A stretch of 64,000 bases of DNA from Pseudomonas sp. S04 (GTDB taxonomy: Bacteria > Pseudomonadota > Gammaproteobacteria > Pseudomonadales > Pseudomonadaceae), in NCBI RefSeq assembly GCF_009834545.1, contig NZ_CP019427.1:3602001-3666000 (forward strand). The letters run 5' to 3'. This document shows positions 43,527 to 51,261 of the stretch, piece after piece. A model generated the notes under the pieces. It did no database searches, had not been told where the DNA came from, and was given only the letters and a program-made list of their open reading frames with translations. Position numbers and translations under genes: made by a program. Every line of letters starts with the position of its first letter. Within the stretch, counting starts at the first letter, position 1.

Positions 43527-44885
43527 CTACACCAGGCGTTCGATCTTCTGATGGCGCCACACCAGCCGGTAGTAGGCAGTCTGCAGTGCCAGCATGCTCA
43601 GGTAGGCCACTGGAAAGGCCATCCACACCCCAGGCAGACCGAAACGTGCATTGAGCAGGTAGGCCACCGGCAACTCGACACCGAGGATGCAAAACAGCGA
43701 GATCGCCACCGGCACCAGCACCGTACCGCTGGCCCGCATGATCCCGCCGATCACCGACTGGAAGCCGAACACCAACATGCTCCAGAGCATGATGTGCAAC
43801 AGGTGCTGGGCCTGCGCCTGGGTCGCCGGCTCTGTGATGAACAACCCCAGCAGCCAGTGCGACAACAGGTAGCCCAGCAGCACCAGGCCGCCAGTCAACC
43901 CGACGTTGATCAACAGGCCCGTGCGCAGGATCGGGCCAATGCGCTCGACGCGTCCGGCACCAATGGCCTGGGCCCCGAGGATCGAGGCGGTGATGGCGAT
44001 CGACAGCGCGGGAAACTGCACGTAGTTGACGATCTGCGTGACCGCGCCGTACGCCGCCGTGGCCTGGGAGCCGTGCTGGTTGACCAGCGCCAGGATCACC
44101 AGTTCGGACAGTGAAATCACCACCATCTGCAGCCCCGTGGGCAAGCCGATCCGCAGCACCTTGGCCAGGATCACCCGGTCCAGGCGCATCGCGGCCAGCA
44201 ACGCACGATCCGGGGCCAGCACATGAGCCTTGCGGTTCAAGTGCCAGACCAACCACAGCATCGCCGCCAGGTTACCCGCCAGCCCGGCCCACGCCGCACT
44301 CTGAATCCCCATCTCGGGCAAGCCGAACCAGCCGCGAATCAACGCCGGCGTCAGCAACAGGCCAATGCAGGTCGAGACCACCAGCGCCAACAGCGGCGAC
44401 AACGTATCGCTGACCCCGCGCAACAACTGGGTGAACAGCACAAACACCAACAGCAGCGGCATGGTCCACATCATCACGCGGGCGTAGGCGACCGCATCCT
44501 CCAGCACGTCCGCCGGGGTGCCCAAGCCCTGCAATGCCTGCCGGGCGAACACACTGCCGAGCAGCGCCGCGACCAGGCCGATCAGCGCTCCCAGCAGCAG
44601 CGTGGTGCCGGCGATGGCCTTGACCATCGCCGGCTCACGCGCGCCCCAGGCCTGCCCAATCAACACCCCGGCGCCGGCGCCCAGGCCGATCACCAGGGCA
44701 ATGAAGAAAAACACGATGGGGAACATCCCGGACACCGCCGCCAGCGCCTGGGTACCAAGCATTTGACCGATGTAAATACTGTTGACCGTGCCCGACATCG
44801 ACTGCAGGAAATTCGAAAGCACCATCGGGGCGAGGAACAGCAGGTAGGTTTTCCAGAGGGGGCGCGGCGAAACCGGGTTGTGCAT
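43527..44885 (-). CDS. MATE-family multidrug exporter
   Basis: A 452-residue inner-membrane exporter with twelve predicted helices in two MatE repeats. Characteristic segments are APMVLSNFLQSMSGTVNSIYIGQMLG, ALVIGLGAGAGVLIGQAWGA and, in the second half, AAWAGLAGNLAAMLWLVWHL and QFPALSIAITASILGAQAIGAGR. It probably exports cationic compounds by Na+ or H+ antiport. The ATG at 44885 is chosen over the upstream extension from 44909. Single gene. Confidence 0.89.
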   Translation of the reverse strand: MHNPVSPRPLWKTYLLFLAPMVLSNFLQSMSGTVNSIYIGQMLGTQALAAVSGMFPIVFFFIALVIGLGAGAGVLIGQAWGAREPAMVKAIAGTTLLLGALIGLVAALLGSVFARQALQGLGTPADVLEDAVAYARVMMWTMPLLLVFVLFTQLLRGVSDTLSPLLALVVSTCIGLLLTPALIRGWFGLPEMGIQSAAWAGLAGNLAAMLWLVWHLNRKAHVLAPDRALLAAMRLDRVILAKVLRIGLPTGLQMVVISLSELVILALVNQHGSQATAAYGAVTQIVNYVQFPALSIAITASILGAQAIGAGRVERIGPILRTGLLINVGLTGGLVLLGYLLSHWLLGLFITEPATQAQAQHLLHIMLWSMLVFGFQSVIGGIMRASGTVLVPVAISLFCILGVELPVAYLLNARFGLPGVWMAFPVAYLSMLALQTAYYRLVWRHQKIERLV

Positions 44886-45049
44886 GGAGGATCCATCTCG
44901 GACAGGCAAGAGAATGTGCTCGCCGCAGTCTACGCCAAATCGCTTCTAGCTGGCCTGGTGGAGGGAAGCGAGGTGACTAGGGAATGGGTATAGCGGTGCC
45001 ATAATCCTGGTCCAAGCGTTCTGAGGCTAAGGCAGCACGCATTTTTTGG

Positions 45050-45400
45050 TCACTTCGTTCATCCAGGCAGTGTGCGGTATCGTTGACGACCATCGCGAGC
45101 AAGCTCGCTCCCACAGGATTTACGGCGTGCCCATAGATTGCAGCAACCCGGGATGGCCCCATCGCGAGCAAGCCGCAAGCGGGCACCCGCTCCACAGTGT
45201 CCGGTATATGCAGGGACCTGTGGGAGCTGGCTTGCCAGCGATAATCGCAAGGACGGCGCGGTGCATCAGGCAGTGTGCGGCATCGTTGACGACCATCGCG
45301 AGCAGGCTCGCTCCCACAGGATTTACGGCGTGCCCATAGATTGCGGTAATCCGGGATGGCCCCATCGCGGGCAAGCCCGCTCCCACAGGGGAGATTCATA
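45050..45400. repeat. REP-pair cluster with a 203-bp partial duplication
   Basis: CAGGCAGTGTGCGG then CGTTGACGACCATCGCGAGCA with GCTCGCTCCCACAGGATTTA occurs twice, starting at about 45064 and 45267. Between them is a forward arm TGTGGGAGCTGGCTTGCC (about 45220), and the block ends with ATCGCGGGCAAGCCCGCTCC (about 45365). Open frames here are repeat artefacts. No gene lies between 44886 and 45597. Confidence 0.8.
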
Positions 45401-45540
45401 CACCAGGGAAAAGCAGGTCGGTAGGCCGCCTCGCCCGCCCTTGCCACTCAACAGGCCGAGCGTTAGCTCGCCTGCAGCTCTTGATCTTGATCCACCTGCC
45501 CCATCGGCAGGCTGAGTGAAGGTATGCATCCGGATTTTGG
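45400..45540. repeat. Second copy of the dispersed composite repeat
   Basis: After a REP arm, GATTCATACACCAGG leads into AAGCAGGTCGGTAGGCCGCC, then TCGCCCGCCCTTGCCACTCA and CTCTTGATCTTGATCCACCTG with CGGCAGGCTGAG. The order matches 10351-10500. It has lost one GGCC block relative to that copy. Non-coding. Confidence 0.7.
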
Positions 45541-45597
45541 TTACCACCATGGAGGCCTTGAGCGAGTAGCGCAGTGCCGGATGGGCCCGGTGCCGGG

Positions 45598-46050
45598 TTA
45601 TTTCAGGTCCAGGCAATAGGTGTAGTAGCCCGGGTCGCGGACGTAGCCCAGCGACTCGTAGAGGCGCTGCGCGATATGGTTGTCCGTGGCGGTTTCCAGG
45701 ACCAAGCCCTTGGCCCCGGTGGCCACGGCGAACTCCCGGGCGGCGTTCATCAACAAGCTCCCTACTCCGCGCCCGCGGGCCTGGGAGGCGGTGAACAGGT
45801 CGCTGAGCAGCCAGGTGCGATGGGCATCGATCGAGGAAAAACTGGGGTACAGCTGCACGAAACCCAGCGCCTGGCCGGACGCATCCTGCACATAGAAGAT
45901 CACCGACTCGTCGCGGGCCAGGCGCTCGGCGAGGAACTGCCGCGATTGAGGCAGGTTCGCTGGCTGGCCGTAGAAACCTCGGTAGGCATCGAACAGGCCG
46001 GCAACTTGATCCACACGGGAAGCATCGGCGCGCAGCAGTTCAAGGGTCAT
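45598..46050 (-). CDS. GNAT-family N-acetyltransferase
   Basis: A 150-residue acetyl-CoA-dependent acetyltransferase. The acetyl-CoA loop is SQARGRGVGSLLMNAAREFA (Q/RxxGxG/A), followed by GLVLETATDNHIAQRLYESLGYVRD, the usual C-terminal signature. Its acceptor is unknown. The ATG at 46050 is used; the preceding frame opens with an unlikely TTG. Single gene beside the aminopeptidase pair. Confidence 0.88.
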   Translation of the reverse strand: MTLELLRADASRVDQVAGLFDAYRGFYGQPANLPQSRQFLAERLARDESVIFYVQDASGQALGFVQLYPSFSSIDAHRTWLLSDLFTASQARGRGVGSLLMNAAREFAVATGAKGLVLETATDNHIAQRLYESLGYVRDPGYYTYCLDLK

Positions 46051-46140
46051 GGGCAACTCGGATCAGGTCAGGGCTCGATCCTGAAGTCTAGCCAAGCCCG
46101 CCAGCCACGCACGGGCTTTTCTGAGCGCCAGGCCCCGCGA

Positions 46141-46932
46141 TCAAACAATCGGGGCAAACCCGGCCGGGGTGTCCGGCCAGGGGCTCAGCACCTCGAAGCC
46201 ATCGGCGGTTACCGCCACCATGTGCTCCCACTGCGCCGAAAGTGAGTGATCCTTGGTCACCACCGTCCAGCGATCGCCCAGGGTGCGGGTGTGGGGTTTG
46301 CCAGCGTTGAGCATCGGCTCGATGGTGAAGATCATCCCCGGCTTGAGGATCAGGCCCTGGCCGGGATGGCCGTAGTGCAGCACCTGCGGCTCGTCGTGAT
46401 AGACCTTGCCGATACCGTGGCCGCAGTACTCGCGCACCACGCTGTAGCCCTCGCGGTGGGCCACGGTTTGGATCGCATGACCGATGTCGCCCAGGGTCGA
46501 GCCCGGGCGCACGGTGCGGATCCCCGCACACATGGCTTCATAGGTGGTCTCGACCAGGCGTCGGGCGTCCGCGCTGGGTTCGCCGACGAAGTACATGCGG
46601 CTGGTGTCGCCGTACCAGCCGTCCTTGACCACCGCGATGTCGATGTTGAGGATGTCGCCGTCCTGCAGGGCCTTGCCCGAGGGAATGCCATGGCAGACCA
46701 CCTGGTTGACCGAGGTGCATACGGTTTTCGGGAAGCCGTGATAACCGACGTTGCCGGGAATGGCTTGCTGCACGTTGACGATGTAGTCGTGGCAGATTTT
46801 ATCCAGTTGATCGGTGGTGACCCCCGCCTTGACGTGCGGGGTGATCATCGCCAGCACTTCGGCAGCGAGCATCCCGGCCGTACGCGACTGGGCGATCTGT
46901 GCCGGGGTATTGAGCGGGACTTTCGCACTCAT
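46141..46932 (-). CDS. map: Type I methionine aminopeptidase (paralogue)
   Basis: A 263-residue cytoplasmic metalloprotease removing N-terminal Met. All five metal ligands are in place: D98 (NIDIAV), D109 (YGDTSRM), H172 (GHGIGKVYHDEP), E205 (FTIEPML) and E236 (WEHMVAVT). The start at 46932 overlaps the stop of the ParD-like gene (ATGA). It is unlikely to be the housekeeping copy, which normally sits by rpsB; pairing with a small DNA-binding-like protein is unusual. Confidence 0.9.
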   Translation of the reverse strand: MSAKVPLNTPAQIAQSRTAGMLAAEVLAMITPHVKAGVTTDQLDKICHDYIVNVQQAIPGNVGYHGFPKTVCTSVNQVVCHGIPSGKALQDGDILNIDIAVVKDGWYGDTSRMYFVGEPSADARRLVETTYEAMCAGIRTVRPGSTLGDIGHAIQTVAHREGYSVVREYCGHGIGKVYHDEPQVLHYGHPGQGLILKPGMIFTIEPMLNAGKPHTRTLGDRWTVVTKDHSLSAQWEHMVAVTADGFEVLSPWPDTPAGFAPIV

Positions 46933-47195
46933 CGCGAGGTCCCCCCGACCGCCCGCACTGCCGGGCTCAAGGCCTGGTCCGCCGGTGCGCACAGTTGGTT
47001 CAAGTCGAGGCCACCGGCCTGTTCGGCACGAATCAGCAAACGGCAGATATCGCTGTGGTCGAGGTTGGGATGCAACTCACTCAACATGCCGATACGCATC
47101 CAGTGCTCGGCCTGGGCGTTGATCGAGCGACTGAGCGCATCACTGGCGACACGCAGGTTCTCATGCATGCCTTCGGAAATTTTTACGATACCCAT
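46929..47195 (-). CDS. ParD-like ribbon-helix-helix protein
   Basis: An 88-residue protein. The N-terminus has a ribbon-helix-helix pattern: strand GIVKISEGMHENLRVASDAL, then helix SINAQAEHWMRIGML. The C-terminal half (HSDICRLLIRAEQAGGLDLNQL) resembles ParD-like antitoxin relatives. It overlaps the methionine aminopeptidase by 4 bp, where a toxin gene would normally be. A perfect inverted repeat 22 bp upstream could be its operator. No ParE or other toxin is present. Confidence 0.72.
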   Translation of the reverse strand: MGIVKISEGMHENLRVASDALSRSINAQAEHWMRIGMLSELHPNLDHSDICRLLIRAEQAGGLDLNQLCAPADQALSPAVRAVGGTSR

Positions 47196-47216
47196 GGCGC
47201 CACTCAATATGAAATG

Positions 47217-47231
47217 TATACGTTTCGTATA
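47217..47231. promoter_or_regulatory. Inverted repeat TATACG-TTT-CGTATA, candidate operator
   Basis: A perfect 6-3-6 dyad 22 bp upstream of the ParD-like start at 47195. AT-rich TA-operator-like dyads of this size are typical binding sites of ribbon-helix-helix antitoxins. The TA-rich arms may overlap the promoter -10. In the 210-bp gap to the amidase gene nothing else stands out. Confidence 0.5.
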
Positions 47232-47417
47232 TTAAGCCAATCCAGGGCGCGATCGCAATTGGCGGATTGCACAGGTGGGTGAAGGCGGCCTTCCCTTGGC
47301 GTGACACGCCGCGAAAAAATCTTGGCCTGCTTCTTTTAGCCGCGCCTTGGTGTTAAATAGCCCGCTCAGGGCGCAAGCCCGGACCCTGGCGGGTAATACA
47401 GTGCAATGAGAGCCGAT

Positions 47418-49127
47418 ATGAAACAGCAGTTTGAGGTCACCGAGGTATCCATTGCGCAGCTGCGGGCTGCGCTCGAATCCGGCCGGACAACTTCGGTTGA
47501 GCTGGTCCAGGCCTATCTTGCGCGAATCGCCGCCTACGATGGCGCCGACACCCCCACCGCGCTGAATGCCGTGGTGGTGGCCAACCCGGACGCGCTGCAG
47601 GAAGCCCGGGCCAGCGATGAGCGGCGCGCCAAGGGCCAGACACTCGGACCGCTGGATGGCATCCCCTACACCGCCAAGGACAGCTACCTGGTCAAGGGCC
47701 TCACCGCCGCCTCCGGCAGCCCGGCCTTCGCCAATTTGATCGCCTACCGCGATGCGTTCACCATCGAACGGCTGCGCGGCGCCGGCGCAATCTGCCTGGG
47801 CAAGACCAACATGCCGCCCATGGCCAACGGCGGTATGCAGCGTGGGGTCTACGGCCGCGCCGAAAGCCCGTACAACGCCGCCTACCTCACCGCGCCCTTC
47901 GCCTCCGGCTCCTCCAACGGTGCCGGCACCGCGACCGCCGCCAGTTTTGCCGCCTTCGGCCTGGCCGAGGAAACCTGGTCGAGCGGTCGTGGGCCGGCGT
48001 CGAACAATGGCTTGTGTGCCTACACGCCATCGCGCGGGGTGATCTCGGTGCGCGGCAACTGGCCGCTGACCCCGACCATGGACGTGGTGGTGCCCTTTGC
48101 CCGCACCATGGCCGACCTGCTGGAAGTCCTCGACATCGTGGTCGCCGAGGACCCCGATACCCGTGGCGACCTGTGGCGCCTGCAACCCTGGGTGCCGATC
48201 CCCAGCGTGGCCTCGGTGCGTCCGGCGTCCTACCCGGCACTGGCCGCCAACGCCGCAGCCCTCGCCGGCAAACGCTTCGGCGTGCCCCGTATGTTCATCA
48301 ATGCCGACCCGGAGGCCGGGACCAGCGCCGCGCCGGGAATCGGTGGCCCGACCGGGCAGCGCATCCACACCCGCGAGTCGGTGATCGGTCTCTGGCAAGA
48401 GGCATGCCAGGCTCTGGAAGCGGCTGGTGCAGAAGTCCTCGAAGTGGACTTCCCGCTGGTCTCCAACTGCGAAGGCGATCGTCCCGGCGCGCCGACCGTG
48501 TTTACCCGCGGCCTGGTGTCCAAGGAGTTCCTCCATCACGAACTGTGGGACCTGACAGCCTGGGCCTTCGACGATTTCCTGCAGGCCAACGGCGATCCGC
48601 AGTTGCAGCGCCTGGTGGACGTCGACGGTGCGCTGATTTTCCCCCACGACCCCGGCACCCTGCCCAACCGCGAAGGTGACCTGGTCGCCGGCATGGACGA
48701 ATACGTGCGCATGGCCGAACGCGGCATCACCCCCTGGGACCAGATCAGCACGGTGCCTGACGGCCTGCGCGGCCTGGAGCAGACCCGGCGCATCGACCTC
48801 GAGGAGTGGATGGACCGCCTGGGGCTCGACGCCGTGCTGTTCCCCACCGTCGCCGACGTGGCGCCGGCCAATGCCGATGTCGATCCGGCGGCCGCGGATA
48901 TCGCCTGGAGCAACGGCGTGTGGGTAGCCAACGGCAACCTCGCGATCCGCCACCTGGGCGTGCCGACCGTCACCGTGCCCATGGGCGTCATGCCGGACAT
49001 CGGCATGCCCGTTGGGCTGACCTTTGCCGGTCGGGCCTATGACGATTCGGCGCTGCTGCGGTTTGCCTCGGCATTCGAGTCCACAGGTTCCAAGCGCCAG
49101 GTCCCGCCGCGCACCCCGCCACTGTGA
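47418..49127 (+). CDS. Amidase-signature hydrolase
   Basis: A 569-residue amidase-signature enzyme hydrolysing C-N bonds, probably of aryl or alkyl amides. The Ser-cisSer-Lys triad region shows Lys in YTAKDSYLV, a Ser in ASGSSNGAG and the nucleophile in EETWSSGRGPASNNG. The EETWSS loop differs from the common GTDTGGSIR form, suggesting a divergent subgroup. Starts at 47406 and 47418 are both possible; GAGAG stands 5 nt before the latter. Single gene, convergent with the TonB gene. Confidence 0.83.
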   Translation: MKQQFEVTEVSIAQLRAALESGRTTSVELVQAYLARIAAYDGADTPTALNAVVVANPDALQEARASDERRAKGQTLGPLDGIPYTAKDSYLVKGLTAASGSPAFANLIAYRDAFTIERLRGAGAICLGKTNMPPMANGGMQRGVYGRAESPYNAAYLTAPFASGSSNGAGTATAASFAAFGLAEETWSSGRGPASNNGLCAYTPSRGVISVRGNWPLTPTMDVVVPFARTMADLLEVLDIVVAEDPDTRGDLWRLQPWVPIPSVASVRPASYPALAANAAALAGKRFGVPRMFINADPEAGTSAAPGIGGPTGQRIHTRESVIGLWQEACQALEAAGAEVLEVDFPLVSNCEGDRPGAPTVFTRGLVSKEFLHHELWDLTAWAFDDFLQANGDPQLQRLVDVDGALIFPHDPGTLPNREGDLVAGMDEYVRMAERGITPWDQISTVPDGLRGLEQTRRIDLEEWMDRLGLDAVLFPTVADVAPANADVDPAAADIAWSNGVWVANGNLAIRHLGVPTVTVPMGVMPDIGMPVGLTFAGRAYDDSALLRFASAFESTGSKRQVPPRTPPL

Positions 49128-49175
49128 CCTGCACGGGACTGGCGCCGCCCTGGCGCCAGTCCCGTGCCCCGCGTC

Positions 49176-49997
49176 TCACTTGATCCGGTAATGAAAGGTA
49201 TTGCGCACCGCTGGTACAGCCACCGCGCGACCGTCCACCATGCGTGGCTGATAGCGAAAGGTGTTGGCCGCCGCCAATGACGGACGCATGAACAACGGAT
49301 GGCAGCCGTCGAGCACCCGCGGGTTTTCCACTTTGCCCTGGGGGTTGACGGTGTATTCCACCGAGCAGTCGCCCTCGATGTTCTTGTCCAGGGCTCGCTG
49401 CGGATAATCCGGCGCCTCCTTGCTCAACGGCAGGTACTGACGACTGTCGGCCGCCGCCTGCTGGCGCGTGCGTTCGGCTGCCTGGCGCGCCTGGTCGGCA
49501 CGCTGCGCCTGGTCTGCCTGCTGCTGGGCCAGGCGTTGCTGCTCGGCTTCGCGGCTGCGCTGCTCCTGGGCCACGCGCTGGCGTTGTTGCTCGGCCTCGC
49601 GAGTGCGCTGCTCTTCGACCCGCTTGCGAGCGAGGCTCGCCTGTTCCAATTTGCGGGCCTGGATCTGCGGGTCGACTGCCGGTTTGACCGCTGCCGGAGC
49701 CGCTGGTACCGGCGCGGCCACTACCGGCGCAGGCGGCGCAGGCTCGACCACCGTCGGCAGCGGTTCAGCGGCGGGGACCGGGGCTGGCGGCGCCGGGGGC
49801 AACATCACCAATTGGGTCCGCAGCACCGCAGCCGGCGCTGGCGGTGGTGGCGCCACCGACCAAGTGTGCACCAGCAACGCCAGGACCAGCACATGCAGCG
49901 CCACTGCCAGGCCCGCCGCCAGGCTATTGCGCCAGAACCCCGACTGATCGGCGCGCGGCAACACCAGGGCTGGGTGGGCCATGCTCATGCTGGTCAT
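49176..49997 (-). CDS. tonB: TonB energy transducer
   Basis: A 273-residue inner-membrane protein spanning the periplasm. One helix at about 24-45 (SLAAGLAVALHVLVLALLVHTW, with the family His), then a Pro/Ala-rich stretch (VAPPPPAPA, PAPVVAAPVPAAPA) and an Arg/Gln/Glu-rich coiled segment (about 115-195). The C-terminal TonB domain is YPQRALDKNIEGDCSVEYTVNPQGKV to FRYQPRMVDG. Its ATG overlaps the ExbD stop. It ends the phytase operon, so it is probably dedicated to the receptor encoded there. Confidence 0.9.
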   Translation of the reverse strand: MTSMSMAHPALVLPRADQSGFWRNSLAAGLAVALHVLVLALLVHTWSVAPPPPAPAAVLRTQLVMLPPAPPAPVPAAEPLPTVVEPAPPAPVVAAPVPAAPAAVKPAVDPQIQARKLEQASLARKRVEEQRTREAEQQRQRVAQEQRSREAEQQRLAQQQADQAQRADQARQAAERTRQQAAADSRQYLPLSKEAPDYPQRALDKNIEGDCSVEYTVNPQGKVENPRVLDGCHPLFMRPSLAAANTFRYQPRMVDGRAVAVPAVRNTFHYRIK

Positions 49998-50440
49998 TGC
50001 GGCGCCTCGGTAACCAGTCCGAGGTTGCTCACCCCGCCCTGCTGCAACGCCGCCATGGCCGCCACCACCGTGCCGTAGCCAGCGTCCTTGTCGGCGCGGA
50101 TATAGACCTGGGTCTGGCTGTTGGCCGCAACGATGTCCGTGACCTTGGCCCGCATCTCGTCCAGGGTCAGCGCGCTGTCGGTCTGCTGCTGGGTGTCGAG
50201 TTCCCCTCCCAGGTTCCAGGAGTAACCGCCCCCAGCCTGCACCGACAGCGTGAGGATCTGTTGGCGGCTGTCAGTGGCCAGGGCTTCGCTGGCGACCTTG
50301 GGCAGCTCGATCTTCACGCCCTGGGTGAGCATCGGCGCGGTGACCATGAAGATCACCAACAGCACCAGCATCACGTCGATATAGGGCACGACGTTCATTT
50401 CGGCCTTGGGCCCGTGTTTGCGTTGCGGCCTGACTAACAT
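49994..50440 (-). CDS. exbD: ExbD/TolR-family protein
   Basis: A 148-residue protein with a short cytoplasmic N-terminus, one helix carrying the proton-channel Asp (NVVPYIDVMLVLLVIFMVTAPM) and a periplasmic TolR-like domain (QVYIRADKDAGYGTVVAAMAALQ). Together with ExbB it forms the proton-driven motor energising TonB. AGGAGA precedes the ATG. The gene lies 14 bp after exbB and overlaps tonB by 4 bp. Confidence 0.9.
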   Translation of the reverse strand: MLVRPQRKHGPKAEMNVVPYIDVMLVLLVIFMVTAPMLTQGVKIELPKVASEALATDSRQQILTLSVQAGGGYSWNLGGELDTQQQTDSALTLDEMRAKVTDIVAANSQTQVYIRADKDAGYGTVVAAMAALQQGGVSNLGLVTEAPQ

Positions 50441-50454
50441 TGGCTCTCTCCTGC

Positions 50455-51165
50455 TCAGGCGGCTACGGCCAGGTTGATGGAGCCGCCGTGCAACGTGCGA
50501 TGCAGGCGTACTTGCAGCTCATTGCCGAAGGCGTAGTAACGGGTCAGCAGGGTCTGGCTGCGTGCAGAAAAACGGTTGTAGGCGATCACCGCGGGAATCG
50601 CCGCAAACAGGCCGATAGCGGTGGCAATCAGCGCTTCGGCGATGCCCGGCGCCACCGTGGACAAGGTTGCCTGCTGCACCTGGGACAGGCCGAGGAAGGA
50701 GTTCATGATCCCCCACACGGTGCCGAACAGGCCGATGTAAGGGCTGACCGAACCGACCGTGGCGAGAAACTGCAGGCCCTTTTCCAGCTTGATCTCCTGC
50801 TCGCTGAGGGCCACGAACATGGCTCGCTCCACGCCCTCGAGTACCACCTCGGGATTGTTGCCGGGGTGCTGGCGCAGTTGGCTGAAGGCCTGTAGGCCGC
50901 TATGGAACACCGGCTCGATGCCGGCCTCGGGATCGCTGCTCTGCGCGGTCTCGCGGTACAACGGCTGCAAGTCCGGGGCACTGCGAAAGCGCTGGATAAA
51001 CGCATTGGCCTGGCGCTCACGCTGGCGCAGCACACGGCTGCGGGCAATGATCAGGTACCAGCTGAGTACGGACGCCAGCAACAACGTGAGCATGACGGCT
51101 TTGACCAACAGACTGGCGTCGCTGATCAGCCCCCAGACGGTCATGTGTTCCAGTGTGGCCTGCAT
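50455..51165 (-). CDS. exbB: ExbB/TolQ/MotA-family proton channel protein
   Basis: A 236-residue inner-membrane protein with three helices (about 13-37, 128-155 and 165-195). The conserved block is LEKGLQFLATVGSVSPYIGLFGTVWGIMNSF followed by GIAEALIATAIGLFAAIPAVIAYNRF. Sequence is nearer TolQ than classical ExbB, but the operon context with TonB and a receptor supports a TonB role. AAGGAG lies 7 nt upstream of the ATG. The gap of 96 bp to the phytase gene may hold an internal signal. Confidence 0.9.
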   Translation of the reverse strand: MQATLEHMTVWGLISDASLLVKAVMLTLLLASVLSWYLIIARSRVLRQRERQANAFIQRFRSAPDLQPLYRETAQSSDPEAGIEPVFHSGLQAFSQLRQHPGNNPEVVLEGVERAMFVALSEQEIKLEKGLQFLATVGSVSPYIGLFGTVWGIMNSFLGLSQVQQATLSTVAPGIAEALIATAIGLFAAIPAVIAYNRFSARSQTLLTRYYAFGNELQVRLHRTLHGGSINLAVAA

Positions 51166-51261
51166 GGTGAAGCTCCTTGGTGGGTGCCCGGCGGCGGTTG
51201 CCGTGCAACGGCCGCCAGGCTATTCGATGAAAAACCGATGACAGGTTGATGACAGCCGCGG

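Noticed and set aside
44977..45447. ORFs of 60-156 codons in the REP cluster
   Set aside because: Their peptides (WERACP, GASLLAM and similar) are translations of REP palindromes seen in many places of the window.
46141..47195. Classical ParDE toxin-antitoxin system
   Set aside because: No ParE-like toxin is present; the partner is an intact methionine aminopeptidase, so it is reported only as a toxin-antitoxin-like layout.
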